The notes beneath the pieces were generated by a model. The model saw only the letters and a program-made list of their open reading frames with translations. It ran no database searches and was not told where the DNA came from. The translations under genes and the position numbers were made by a program. A DNA stretch of 64,000 nucleotides from NCBI GenBank assembly GCA_028622995.1, contig JAJQJQ010000002.1, forward strand, positions 10,230,001 to 10,294,000, in the 5' to 3' direction. Shown one piece after another: positions 9,639 to 21,249 of the stretch. Source of the stretch: Panagrolaimus kolymaensis. Taxonomy: Eukaryota; Nematoda; Chromadorea; Rhabditida; Panagrolaimidae. Each line of letters opens with the position of its first letter. The stretch's first letter is position 1.

Positions 9639-10521
9639 TTAAACTTCTGTGTCCCTTTAATTTTAAATTTGTGAATGTTTTTGTTGCACATGTTACATGA
9701 AACAAAGTTAATATCGATATGATTAGCAAACAGCCTCAATTAAATTTTTGAAAATATCTCGTATGTTCTTCTTCCTTTGGCTTTTAAAAAACTTAATGTT
9801 GCAAAAAGAGTGTTCACAGGAGGTAATCATTGACGATGGAGATAATTTTCGAAAGGTACAAATTTGACATTCGGTAAAATATATAATGTGCAAGTTTTAA
9901 ATTAATAATTTTAGAAATCGATATCAACTCTTTGGCATACTTTTTAATTAAAAAAAATTTCGACAAAAAAAAATAAATGTAAAATATTAAAAAAAAGTCA
10001 AAATCAAAAAGCAAAGAAATAAAATAGAGGCAAAATGATTCTCCTCATCTACAATCCCACTAGTCATTTTTCGAAAGACTATCGGTTGTCGCTCAGCCAT
10101 CTGGTCCGGCGGCAAATTTTTCTTATTTGTGCTACGCAAGAATATTATTCGAAAATAAATTACTTACTTGAAGAGATGTGCGTTTGAGTATGTATGTCAG
10201 TGTAGGTGGGTGGGTGCATAGTGGAGACCATTCCATTTCATTTATTTCAAGGTCATTTCAAAATCTTTTTCGACATGCAATTGATTTTTGACAAACAAAA
10301 ATATTGTATTTATTCTTTCAGAAATGAATTTTAAAAAAATCATAAAAGTTAGAACTCAGGCATCCGCCTCTTTCGTTTTCTTTCTCTAAAGTCACAGAAT
10401 ATTTAGTTTTATTGATTAAAAATAATTATTGAAAAATGCAACTATAACTCTTTTATAAAACTACAAAGAAGTGGAAAAGAAGCCCAAGATGGAATATCTG
10501 TACATACTTGATGATGACCTC
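9639..10521. other. Intergenic with one repeat copy
   Basis: No coding frame recognised. Contains the G/C-richer repeat at 10040-10130 and a GT-rich patch (GTATGTATGTCAGTGTAGGTGG) near 10190-10215. Confidence 0.35.
10040..10130. repeat. G/C-rich dispersed repeat (partial copy)
   Basis: Shares CTACAATCCCA, GACTATCG-TTGTCGC, CTGGTCC-GC and a following AAATTTTT tract with the longer foldback copy at 50300-50445, partly in inverted order. Looks like a decayed non-autonomous element. Confidence 0.45.
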
Positions 10522-11360
10522 TTAAAATTCAATCAATCCATAAATGAGCCAACTTAAAAAATCATCCAAAAAGAATCTACAATATTTTGAATAAACTTGT
10601 AGCATTTCTTTAGGATCTGTTTCTCGAAGGTAAGAAATATAAAGTTTCCATAATTTCTTATAATTTAAATTATTCCCAATTTGATATTCAATATATTGTT
10701 TAACAAAATCGAGGTCGTTTGCTTCTTTCAAATATTTTATCCATTTCTCGAGATTATCTTCGACTGATCTAATTTTCCAATAAAGTTTTTCGAGTTTTTC
10801 AACTTGATCAAACAGCTTTTTTGGAAGAGGGCCAGCTGAAATTATGTCTACGATTTTAAATCTAAAAATAAAGTTGGACTTACAAGAATATTCTTCGTGT
10901 CTCATCAAACATTGTTGAAGATTATAATGGGGAAAAGTTAGATTTTGAAGACTTTTACATATTTCTGGATGATCTTTTTCGAATATTCCAATGCTGTTGA
11001 ATGGTGGTGTAATTTTAATTCCATTTAAAACTTTTGGTGTAAAATCCTAAAAAGCCAAATTAAATCAAATAAAAAAATTATTTAAAACCAACTAACTTTT
11101 ATATATTTAATGTTTTTGTTATAATTAAAATGATGAATTCCTTCTTCATAAATTTTAGAATGTAAAAAATGTTGTTGCAATTTGTATCTTTCATTCCATA
11201 ACTTTTTAGATATTAAATAATTTTGACAAAATTCAAAATAAATTTCCATTTTTTCTTCAGTGTTTTTTGTTTGTCTTAATCTTATATTTAAATCATAAAC
11301 ATCGGAGGCATAATTATTATTATTTACTGGTGAAAGCTGAGTAACAAATTTTTTTGACAT
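10522..11360 (-). CDS. HAT-repeat family protein lacking the F-box-like part
   Basis: Three exons on the minus strand: 11097-11360, 10884-11046 and 10522-10835. All have canonical splice sites at the same positions as the tandem pair at 3.5-8 kb. The product is about 246 residues: an N-terminal HAT-like repeat (EIYFEFCQNYLISKKLW), a middle segment with HYNLQQCLMRHEEYS, and a second repeat (KLWKLYISYLRETDPKEML, then SKYCRFFLDD). The sequence then diverges and stops, so the F-box-like half is missing. It may be a functional short paralog or a truncated copy. The function of the family is unknown. HAT repeats usually mediate protein contacts in RNA-processing complexes. Confidence 0.6.
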
Positions 11361-12010
11361 TTGTTTTTTTTGAAAAATAATTATATTAATTTGAAATATC
11401 CAAAACTAAAATAGAAAAATTTTAGAACAAAAAATTAATAAAAAAAGCCGTTGTTGGAGAGCTAAAAACTAAAAATGAAGTGAAAAGTTTTTTTTGCATT
11501 TATTTTTGGATGCCAAAAAATCAATTAATTCGCTGGCAGAACACATAGAAGAAAAACAAGAAAATAATTAAAAACGAAGAGGTGACTCTGACATATTCAT
11601 ATTCAAGCAGTGACCTCTTTTTTTATACATGTGGTTGACAAAAAAAAGTTTTTTCTTTCTGAAAATTTGGCGAATGGACACAAAAAATTTATGTTGGCTC
11701 ATGAAAGTAATGAAAAAAAGTTCAAAGACTTGAGTAGAAGAAAAAAAAATTAAAGGGCGTATGTTTTTATCGATTTTTAATTATTGGTTAGGAGGAACTT
11801 TGCCTATGTCATTGCTCTGATTTTTGCTTTCTTGATTTTATAAGTTTTTTAATTTTGCTTCTTTTTTTGAATATTTTAATATATATATTTTTTATTTTTT
11901 GGTTAAAGATTTTTTTTAGTCATGCATATCGGCTTTAAAAATTTCATTTGAAGTGAGAAGAAGCCCTTGTCCAAAAGCAATATTTATTTAAAAGAAAAAC
12001 GTCAAATCGA
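11361..12010. other. Intergenic
   Basis: A/T-rich. An acceptor-like TTTTTTTAG lies at about 11919, upstream of the small reading frame that follows. Nothing else recognised. Confidence 0.35.
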
Positions 12011-12172
12011 ATGGGAAAAGTACGACAAACGCAAATCATCAACGTCCAACGTGATATGATCCTGCCAGAGCGAGATTCTGCATATCACGTTGAAAGTGAA
12101 GAGGAAGAACCAATCTACGAACCACCTTGGAGCAGCTATACGCGACGGGCACCAACGCCTCAGGATAAATAA
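12011..12172 (+). CDS. Short acidic reading frame (53 aa), possible last exon
   Basis: Starts MGKVRQTQIINVQRDMI and continues with a Glu-rich stretch (SEEEEPIYEPPW), ending TRRAPTPQDK. Base composition is clearly G/C-richer and less repetitive than the surroundings, as expected of coding DNA. The frame stays open upstream to 11957. The stop is immediately followed by AATAAA (GATAAATAAAAA), a plausible poly(A) signal. It may be a small gene or the terminal exon of a longer one. Family not recognised. Confidence 0.4.
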   Translation: MGKVRQTQIINVQRDMILPERDSAYHVESEEEEPIYEPPWSSYTRRAPTPQDK

Positions 12173-13625
12173 AAATGTGAGAACTTTGTTTTTTTTTTCC
12201 TTTCTTTTTTTTCTTTCTCAAACCTTCTCCTCTTTAAATATTTTTCGACTTAAAACTTTTCTTTTTAATTCTTTAAAACTATGATATGGTAATATTAGTC
12301 ATATTATTTTTATTCTGTTTCAATTTTTTTTTCTTCAAATCTTTGTTTACATAAAAATATTTCTGTGTTGTTGCTAGATATTTTAAAAATAAAAAATTGG
12401 ATCAAATTTTATGCAACTCTTTGGAGAATGACATTTACTTTTTTGTTTATAAAACAATTCGGCAAAAAAAAAAAAGAAGATGAAGAAGAATAATAGAACA
12501 AAGAAAGAAAAAAGACATTGTTTATTTGATTATCGATTAGATGAAAAATTTATTTAAAAAAGCTATGACAAATTTTTTTCGCATTTTTTTCTTTCGATTT
12601 TTTGCGTTAAAACGCTCCATTTTTCATTTTAAATGAATTTCAAAAGATTTTGTTTTGGGTTTTTCTTTGAATATTTGATTTATAATATTTTTTTAGTTCG
12701 TTTTTTCTCGTAAATTAATTATATAAAATAATGTGGACAAGCTTTATCCAACTCAATTAAAAATAATTACAGAGGAATGTCACAAGAAAAACTTAAGATT
12801 TGAATCGCCTGGCATATTCAAATGATTTTCCAACAGGATGGGGCTATTCCCTGCAGACGTAATCAAAAGGAGCTAATATCCAAACATTTAATATAAAAAT
12901 AAATTGGGTTTTCAACTGTTTAAAATGCCCGCTTCAAAAGAAAAAAGTTTCATTTAATTTTCTTCGCAAAATTTTCTAGAAATTTAAATTCTATTTATAC
13001 TTAAATCTCTTCACTTAACCTATTGAAAAAGCAAAATATCCTATTAATTTGTTTTTGAGGATAAAAATGCTTCGATTGCATTGAATTAAAATATTTATTT
13101 AGTTTTTATTTGATGGAATTTTAAACAAATTACGCTAGAAATGCTTTTTATTAATAAAACTTTAATAAAGCTTCACTCGTTTGTTCCGTAAAAGAAAATA
13201 TAATTGTGCTTGCTTTTTTATCTAATTAAAAAATTGTTTATCGTTTTGGAGTCATAAGAAAATTATTGGCAGACGAGAAAAGGGATTTTTTTAAGGTCAA
13301 AGTAACCAAACTTTTTTTGATCATTTATAGCCAAAAAAGGGTAAAGCCAAAACAGTTGAAAAAGGCTTGGTTTTATATCTTAAAGTTTCATACACATAAT
13401 ATTACGTCTGTCATTGGAAAATGAAACATCAGGGTTGTTCCAAGGTAGTCTGTATGTCTGTCTGTCCCTATTTGTACTATATGGTCTGTAAACTGATCAA
13501 CAATAAAATTACTCGTATTTGCATTTTTCTTCATTTTATAGAGATCAAGAAAAATTATATTATATTCCATTCCAACTTTTTTTTGTTTTTGGTTTTGATT
13601 TTGCTCTTTTGTTTGGCAAAACAAA
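12173..13625. other. Intergenic, promoter side of the next gene
   Basis: Long A/T-rich tract with no convincing gene. A short CTGT-type microsatellite (TGTATGTCTGTCTGTCC) lies at about 13450-13468. Confidence 0.35.
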
Positions 13626-14470
13626 ATGGATAAGAAAAAATTAGCTAAAATAACTCCTGTCTCCAATAATTATGCTACAGTTATTTATGATTTGCATATT
13701 AAATTAAAGAAAGCTAAAAATGAGAAAGAAAAAATTAAAATTTATTCTGAATTTAGCCAAAATTATTTAATGTCAAAACCATTATGGAAAAAAAGGTTTT
13801 GGTTACAAAGTGTTAGGGAAGTTTATAAAGAAGCTGTCTATCAATTTTATTATAGTAATTCTAATGATAATATAAAGGTTGTGTTTTTTTTTTCTTCTTC
13901 TAAATGCTATAACATCTTTAATATTAATTTTTTAGAATTTTTATCCAAAAATGTTAGAAGAGTTTCATCGCTTTCCATTTAGCCAACATAATATTCTCTA
14001 CAGTAAAAATGATCCATCTATAATAAAAAGTTGGCAAAAATTATTTTGTCCTCATAATAAAATTCAACAAGATTTAATGTGGCATGAAGAATATTCATGT
14101 TAGGGAGAGTTTTTAAAATATTTTTTAAAAAGTTTATAAAAAAAACTTTGCAGCTAGCCCACTTCCTAAAGAAATTTTTGAACAAGTCGGAAAATTAGAA
14201 AAACTTTATTGGAAAATTAGAAATGTTGAAGATAATTCCGAAAAATGGATACAAGCTTTAAAAGAAGCAAACGATCCAGAATTTCTCCGTCAAAATGTTG
14301 AATATCAAATTGGGAATAATTTAAATTATAAGAAATTATGGAAACTTTATATTTCTTACCTTCGAGAAACAGATCCAAAAGAAATGCTTCAAGTTTATTC
14401 AAAATATTGTCGATTTCTTTTGGATGATTTTGAAATGAAAAATGAATATACAAATGTGAAAGAGAAATAA
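13626..14470 (+). CDS. HAT-repeat family protein lacking the F-box-like part
   Basis: Exons 13626-13877, 13936-14098 and 14154-14470, with introns at the same positions and phases as the other three family members. The protein is about 243 residues. HAT-like blocks IKIYSEFSQNYLMSKPLW and KLWKLYISYLRETDPKEML are kept, and it ends DDFEMKNEYTNVKEK. A stop codon falls where relatives continue with EIEKFGPVFVPWKN and the F-box-like half. The second donor is the weaker GTTAGG. Like the copy at 10.5-11.4 kb it could be a genuine HAT-only form. Confidence 0.6.
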
Positions 14471-15043
14471 CGAAAAATTGCTTAAACATAAGCTACAAGC
14501 ATAATTAATGGTTACAGTTTTTAAAATTTAATAGTAAATGCTTCTGTTTTTAATTTTTATTTTGAAAAATAAAGAAATGATCTTTATAAGTGATAATTAA
14601 TAGGATCATAGGAAACTCTTTACTTTGAGCATTTTCTCTTTCAAAAAAGTGAATCTTTTTTTGCCAGCATAATTTTTTTTAATTTTGCTTGTCAAAAATA
14701 TTTTTCAGCTTTTCTTCTAAAATTTTTTTAAATAAAGGCTATTAATTTTTTTATTATTATTATAAAGTTTAAAAAAGCTTAAGAAATATGTATTTTTTTA
14801 ATAAAAACCATTGCAAACCCAAAATAACTCGAGAACGTATCGATCAATATTATAACCAACTAAATAATCTTTTTTTTTGTTTGCTTGTTTGCTTGTTTAA
14901 ATGCTTTTATGCTTCTATGATGAAAAAACTATCTCTTGAATAAAATGCGAAAGCGAAAAACTGATAAGGAAATGAAGAATAAAATTTCTTTATTGATTTT
15001 TGTTTTAACTCTTTTTCCTTTCTATTAAAGTTATTTTTTAAAT
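14471..15043. other. Intergenic
   Basis: A/T-rich, no coding frame. Includes the presumed 5' region of the HSP70-like gene (pyrimidine tract and TTAAAG before the ATG at 15044). Confidence 0.35.
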
Positions 15044-17409
15044 ATGGTTTATCATGTTGGGATTAATCTTGAGAAAGGGAGCGTAGCTGCCTATAATCAA
15101 AATAAAAAGGAAACATTTACTTTTGAAATCACTCCAGGTAAAAACTTTGTTTTCAATTTACTTAATAAACAAAAATTTTTAAGTTAAAAATGAAGATGAA
15201 ATTGAAAAAATTGATTTAATTTTTGGAGAAATTAAATCCCGAATTCAAGAAGAACTTGGATATATTTGTATATGTATAAATCCTTATTTCAGCAATAATT
15301 TTCGAAAAAAGATTATTGACGCCGAAGGAGAGCTAAGATGTTATAAAATTCAACTTTTGAATCGGTATGCATCACATTATTTGTCTGTCATTCCATTTGC
15401 CGAGCATAAACTTATTTTGGGTGATATGATTTGGATATTGTGGAAAGACGACACATGCTTTATTTACGAAAAAGATATTTTGTCAGCTAAAATATTAAAG
15501 GGGGCAAAATATGAGAGCGATGATTTCGAAAAAATTAAAAAAGATTCTGGCATTAATAAAAACCCAAATTTGATAATTGCTACAAAAAATTGTAAAGTCG
15601 AGATAACAGATGCTAAAAAAATATTTACATTATGTAAATGTGTTAATGTCACTCAATGGAGCTATAGGAAAGCAGCTTTACTTAAAGCTCGAATAATGTC
15701 CGTTGATCCAGAAGCTTTGGAATATGATATCGACATCCAACTATATCGTAATATCCATGTTTATCTTAACAAAAAAATAGTTCTTTATTTTAATGATATG
15801 GAATATTTACCATTGGAGAAAATTGCGATAATACCTATTGAAAGAAATGAAACGAATTTAAACGTAAATTTTTAACACTCTTGATAAACACTACTTAGCA
15901 ATTTTAGATAGTTGTAAAAGACATTTTTGAGGAGACCATCAGTATAAATGAAGAAATGAAAAGTTCGGGTGGAATTCAGCTTACTTGTAAAATCGATGAA
16001 AATACAATATTTACGTTTAGCTATTGTACATGGAGACCCATCGACAAAATTTCATACCAAGTTAAACACCTATATTTATTAAATAAAAGAGAAAGAAAAG
16101 TAACAATAAAATTTCTACGAAATTAAAAAGTATGTTTTTTTTTTTCAGAGGAAATACGATATTTTGCCAAAATTAGAAACCACTAACTTCGAAATAAATG
16201 CCATTGGAATAGATCTGGGGACATCTCGATGTTGCGTAGCTGTAAATCGCAGAAATGGAATTGAAACGATTCCCCTTGATAATACAGGAGAGAGACTTCT
16301 TCCATCTTATGTCGCATATGATGAAGAGAAACCAAAATGTGGGAAGGAAGTAGTTAGAAGGATGCAAAATTACGCAAAATCAACAGTTTTTGATTCAAAA
16401 AGGATTATAGGAAAATCTTTTACAAAACTAAATTTTGATTCAACATGGCCATTTGAAGTTGCTGATATCGTACAAAGTAAACCTATGCTAAAAGTACAAA
16501 GTTATAATGGCCCTTTAAAAGTATATCCGGAAGAGGTTGCAGCGGTTTTATTAAAACATATGAAACAGAAAATTCAGGAATACCAAGGAAAAATACCAGA
16601 GCATGTTGTAATAACGGTACCGGCTGCATTTAGACGCAAACAAAAAGTTGCAACTCATGTGGCCGCTGAGCTTGCTGGATGGGAAAAAATCCATTTACTA
16701 CCAGAACCAGTAGCAGCTTCAATAGCCTATTTTATTGATCGACCTATTCCTGACAATTCTTACTTTTTGTTGTTTGATCTTGGAGGTGGAACTTTGGATG
16801 TATGTATTTTTCAAGTCTTAAATAAAAAATTCGAAATTATTGGTAATGCTGGAGATACGAATCTTGGTGGACGAGATTTTGATGAACTTTTAATAAAGTA
16901 TTTTGAAAAAGCTTTGAAAACCCAATATGAATGCGATATCAATGCAACAGAAAAATTAAAATATAGACTCATGCTCAAGTGTATGGATATTAAGCATACA
17001 TTATCAACTCATGATGCCGATACGTAAGCTTGATACATATTTATTTGTCAAAAAAAAATATTGTACCCAAAAATATATAAGTTTCAGATTAGATGTCGGC
17101 GATTTCATTTTAGACAACGAAAATAATATTAAAATAACTCGTGTTCAATTTGAAGAGTTTTCTTCAAGTTTATTGGAAAAAATTACAACATTAATTTATA
17201 AAGCATTTTTGGATACGCCATGTACAAGAAGCCAAATAAGTAAGATTCTTCTTGCTGGTGGAGGATGTCGAATGCCAATGGTTAAAAAATTACTTCAAGA
17301 AATGTTTCCAAGTGCTGAACTTTGTTGCGAAGAACATCCAGATGAAGTCGTTGCCATTGGGGCCGCTTATTACGCCTATTACTTAAATTCTGAAAAACTT
17401 TATCATTAA
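15044..17409 (+). CDS. Degenerate HSP70-like unit spliced to an HSP70 ATPase domain (720 aa)
   Basis: Model: 15044-15137, 15184-15863, 15908-16099, 16149-17023, 17088-17409, all GT-AG with introns of 44-64 nt. The first 322 residues form a highly diverged HSP70-like unit paralogous to 19322-20400: HVGINLEKGSVAAYN at the phosphate-1 position, LKARIMSVDPEALE near the end of the ATPase fold, and GIQLTCKIDENTIFTF like a substrate-domain strand. The remainder is a near-standard HSP70 ATPase domain (IGIDLGTSRCCVAV, VVITVPAAFRRKQK, LFDLGGGTLDV, LLAGGGCRMPMV, HPDEVVAIGAA) that ends without a substrate-binding domain. The second part has no ATG of its own. The 49-nt intron GTAACA...TTTTTCAG joins the two in frame, exactly where the paralog ends. 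Alternatively the first unit stops at 16124 and two genes exist. Confidence 0.65.
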
Positions 17410-17707
17410 ACTCACTTTTTTATATATTAAATAAAAAAGTTTATATTTTTTAAAAACATCATTTTTATATAAAAAAAGGAAATAAATCTTTTAATTTTTT
17501 GTTAAAATGAGATCGATTGCAAAAAAAAAAAGGTTTAGCAATATTATGACATCTTATTTTCTCGAAAAAGCTTACATATGATGACCGCTGTTGGGGTATA
17601 AAATTTTTCACCTGTAAAAATTCGACAAAATGTTGACTTTTATAATATTTTTTATGCACTTTAATTTTTCTCGGTGCAAATTTAGTTGTTAGCTAAAAAA
17701 ATTAAAA

Positions 17708-19113
17708 ATGAACGACTCTTCCGAAAAAGTAATTCTTCCACCAAATTCATTAATAAAATTTTATTATTGGTATTCATATTTTACTTTATTTTTGACATGG
17801 ATGATTACTCCAATTTTGTTTTATGTTATTTTTACCCAATCTAAAAATCTTAAAAGTTTTAAATGGTTATTACTCAATCATTCATTTTGGTGTTTAGCAT
17901 TTGAAACTTTTTTCTCGACAGTGAAACCATTGCTTTTAATGCCAGCGCCAGGAGGATTTCCAATTGGATTATTAAAAAATGGAAGCTTTAAAATTACTGC
18001 GGCTGCTTCATTGATTGGTTTTTCATTTGTAACTAATAGCATCACAGCTTTGATTGCAACTTTGCTCAGCCGATATTTGCTTGTATTTCCATCAAGATTT
18101 GATAAATGTTTTAGTTTAAAAGTATGTGTTTTCATTTTTAAGAAAATCAAATTAGTCAAAGAAAGAATGAAAATAGGAACAGAAAAAATATTGTTATCAC
18201 TCTTGGTTTGAAAACAAGATTCGCGTGGAAGAGATTCAAAAATTTACGGTATTTTCAAAGTTTTTTTTCTTTATTTCTTTAAATATTTTTATTGCTCATT
18301 TTTTACGGATAAAAAATCAACAAATTAAATTCTTTAATAATTTGACATAAGTTAAAAAAGCTTTTTATTTTAAAAACTTAATTAAAAGATTTCAAGCTAC
18401 AATCTCGAAAACTTATGTAAACAAAAAAGCTAGTAAAATCTAGTACAAAAAAACTTTTATCTAAAAATAAGTTTGCTTTTCTCAAAAAAACATAAAATAC
18501 TTTTTTATAGCTTTTCATTTGGGGTATGGTATTTGTTACAATAATTGTTTATCTATGCCTCGCAGTAATGTTCGCACTTGTTTTTAATACGGATGAAGCC
18601 ATAGTTCGTGAATGGGCTTTGGAATATGATCCATTATTTGAAACTTTAATGCAGGAAAATTCTGGGTTCTTTTTTATTCCATATTTTTATGCAAAAACTC
18701 CTTCATTGATTATTCTAATTTTATGCATTCTTTTGCTTGCCCTCGGGGGTGGCTTATCCATATTTTTTGCTATTCTTGTGAAATCCCATAAATCTATGGT
18801 AACTGCAGCAAAATTAAAGCGATCATTAATTATTAGTTGCATAGTTCAAATTTGGTGTGCAAATATTTTTTTATTTATCCCAGTTGTGGCTTTAGTTAGC
18901 ACAGTTCGATTTCAAGTAAAAAATTCTGCTGAAACTTTGTGTTATTGTTGTTGCTTAATAAATACTCATGCGTTTTTGGAATTTGTTGCAACTTTATATT
19001 ATGTTTCTCCTTATCGAGCTTTTCTGGCTAATATTTTATCCGAATCTTACTTATATAAAAAATTATTTATTAGAACACAACATTCGACTCCATTAGTTTC
19101 AGTAAAAATTTAA
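17708..19113 (+). CDS. Serpentine chemoreceptor, SRH/STR-like 7TM GPCR
   Basis: Exons 17708-18121, 18177-18248 (start less certain) and 18511-19113 give about 362 residues, a normal size for this class. Hydrophobic segments are spaced as in nematode chemoreceptors: YFTLFLTWMITPILFYVIF, the TM2-3 region, LIGFSFVTNSITALIATLL followed by the PSRF turn, MVFVTIIVYLCLAVMFAL, LIILILCILLLALGGGLS and CIVQIWCANIFLFIPVVAL. The last helix ends ATLYYVSPYR, the hallmark PYR of the SRH/STR superfamily. Expected role: ligand detection in sensory neurons. Poly(A)-like sequence follows the stop. Middle-exon boundaries rest only on splice signals and frame. Confidence 0.7.
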
Positions 19114-19321
19114 ATAAATTATTACTAAACTTATATAAAATTTAAAAATTTTTTAAATTTTCTAATAAATAATTTAATTTACTAAAACAACCGGAAAAAC
19201 AAACAAACATGAGCTGTATTTTTACTTTTTTTTCTTTCAAAAGTTTTTTAATTTTCGTTTCATTTTAAAAACATTTTTTCTTTTCTTAAATATTTTGTGG
19301 CTTTAAATTTCTAAAAAAAAG

Positions 19322-20400
19322 ATGTTTCACGTTGGCATAAATGCAAATTCTGGAGACGTAAGAGCCTATAATGACGAAACAAAAGAAATAACTATATTAG
19401 AAGTTTCTTCGGGTAAACATTTTTTTGGCGGCGAAGTTTTATTAAAATAATTCTTTTTAATTTACAGTTATGTCTGATGACATTGAAAAAATCGATGGAA
19501 TGTTCAAAAAAATTAAGGATATGCTTGGCGGAGGAGAAATTGGATGTTTTTGTATTTACGTGGAATCATATTATGAAAATGAAATACGTGAAAAATTTAT
19601 TGAAATTGGAGAAAACCATGGTTTTTTAAAAATTCAAATCATCGAATTATCGACTTTCATTTATTTGGCTTTTATTTTTAAAGCAAATTACAGACCTCAA
19701 AATGGAGATGTAATTTGGGTAATTTGGAGTGGAAATTGTTATATTTTTGAAAAAAATAATGGAAAAGCAAGATTAATTAAAAATATTTCTGTTATCCATT
19801 CGGAAAAAGAGTGGCTCTTTTTTAAAATAAAAGAAAGCTTCAAATTAAATACAAATCCAAATTTAATTTTGCATGATTATTTTGAAATTGACAAAAATAA
19901 AGCTGAAAAAAATTTTCCGCAATGCAAGTGCATGGAAATAGAGCCTTTAAGTTATGCTGGAGCTGCATTACTCAAAGCTCGAATAATGGCTGGTGGTGAT
20001 ACTGAGGTTGCGGATTTTGATGTGGAAATAGTTCTCGAAAATTATATAAAATTTATGATAGATGGGGAAAAAATTATGTCATTTAACAAATTTGATTTAT
20101 TACTTATCGAAAAAATTCATATTTTACAAATTAAAAATTGGGAAAATATGTTTAATGTAAATTTTAATTTTTAAACATAAAAACATTTTTTATAAAAAAA
20201 AATTTTAGGTGGATTTTGGAGATGATTTATTGGAAATCCATGATATTGTCTTTGAAGATGCATTTCATAAACATGTTCAAGACAAAATTAGTATTGATTT
20301 TCCAACCGATGTTATTCTTACAATTAAAATTGATGAAAATCGAATTTGTAGTGTTATTTATTGGATCGATCAAGATGAAGACACTGTTATTTATCAATAA
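19322..20400 (+). CDS. Degenerate HSP70-like protein
   Basis: Exons 19322-19412, 19468-20156 and 20209-20400 (323 residues), with splice phases identical to the first three exons of the gene at 15044. The HSP70 order is traceable: MFHVGINANSGDVRAYND (phosphate-1 strand); IGCFCIYVESYYENEIREKF with later IQIIELSTFIYLAF (the VITVPA...EPTAAA region); GDVIWVIWSGNCYIFEKNN where DLGGGT should be; PLSYAGAALLKARIMAGGD (the PDEAVAYGAA...LSGD region); ILTIKIDENRICSV (substrate-domain strand). None of the glycine-rich nucleotide loops is intact, so ATP hydrolysis is unlikely. Homology is my reading of the pattern. Its role is unknown. Confidence 0.6.
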
Positions 20401-20722
20401 ATTAACTTTTAATAGTGTGAAGAAATTTTTTTTAAACTTTCTCGCAGAGTCTCATATAAACAAAAAATACTTCATTTTTACATTTTTTAATTGTAATTAT
20501 TTAAAACTTGGCTTAGTAATTCTCATTAAATTGTATAAATGAAAAAGATAATTTTATTAAACTTAGAGCTTACTAAAATTTATTTAAATTACAAAAATAT
20601 ATATATGTAAAGATTAAAAAAAGAAGGTAAATGCTACCAACATGTTTAAGAAATTAAAAAACAAGCTTTGTCGTGATAAAAAGAAGGATTTAATTACGCT
20701 TAGCGTTGAAAAAATGGTTGTT
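20401..20722. other. Convergent intergenic
   Basis: Lies between the 3' ends of a plus- and a minus-strand gene. A/T-rich, nothing else recognised. Confidence 0.35.
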
Positions 20723-21249
20723 TTAGTTTGGAATTCTTTCAACAAGTGTCGTTTCAGCTTTGATACTTTTTGGCTCATTTCCATTTGGATTGACAGAGCG
20801 TTTTCCCAAAACTGATCCAATGACTGCCTCAGCTACAACGATTTCTCCGACTTCTTCAAAAAAATCGTCGACAAATCTTTTGTTTTTTATTGGGGTGAAA
20901 GGCTGACCTTCAATATCTAAAAAAGCAATAAATTTTTTTGGTTCTTTATATTTCGTGAAATAAACCAAAAATAGATTAAATTATAAGAAAAGTTTTTTGA
21001 CCTCAAAAAAGATCAAAGCTTCTTTTAAATTCAAAATTTTACATACGTGTGCAAAAACAAAATACACTTACAGGAACCACCCTGAATTGGATGAAAAACT
21101 CCACTCTCAACATTTTTATTTTATCCATTCAAATCATTAGCTGGTACTTGCACTTTTTCACCTAAACGATCGACAAGCGGTAACTGAAACGAGATTTGAG
21201 TAAATAATAAAAGCAGGAGAGCACCAGTAACAATCATAGTTCGCATCAT
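20723..21249 (-). CDS. Secreted precursor with a possible amidated peptide; one in-frame stop
   Basis: Two exons: 21072-21249 and 20723-20916, with a GTAAGT donor and a TTTTTTAG acceptor. The first encodes a signal peptide (MIVTGALLLLLFTQISFQ). The second contains KNKR, then an acidic amphipathic stretch of about 22 residues (FVDDFFEEVG...IGSVL), then GKR, the standard amidation and cleavage signal, then a tail. This is neuropeptide-precursor architecture. A TAA in frame at 21121-21123 (after VPANDLNG) interrupts the first exon, although splicing and frame are otherwise intact over 123 codons. Possibilities: a recent pseudogene, readthrough, a sequence error, or a 42-residue short product, since AATAAA follows the stop. 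Confidence 0.5.

Noticed and set aside
12056..12068. TGATCCTGCCAG, identical to the start of 18S rRNA
   Set aside because: Only 12 bases match and the surrounding sequence is not 18S; chance, inside a coding-like frame.
13440..13480. CTGT-rich microsatellite as a CRISPR-like or regulatory array
   Set aside because: Only a few short imperfect units in a eukaryotic genome; an ordinary simple repeat.
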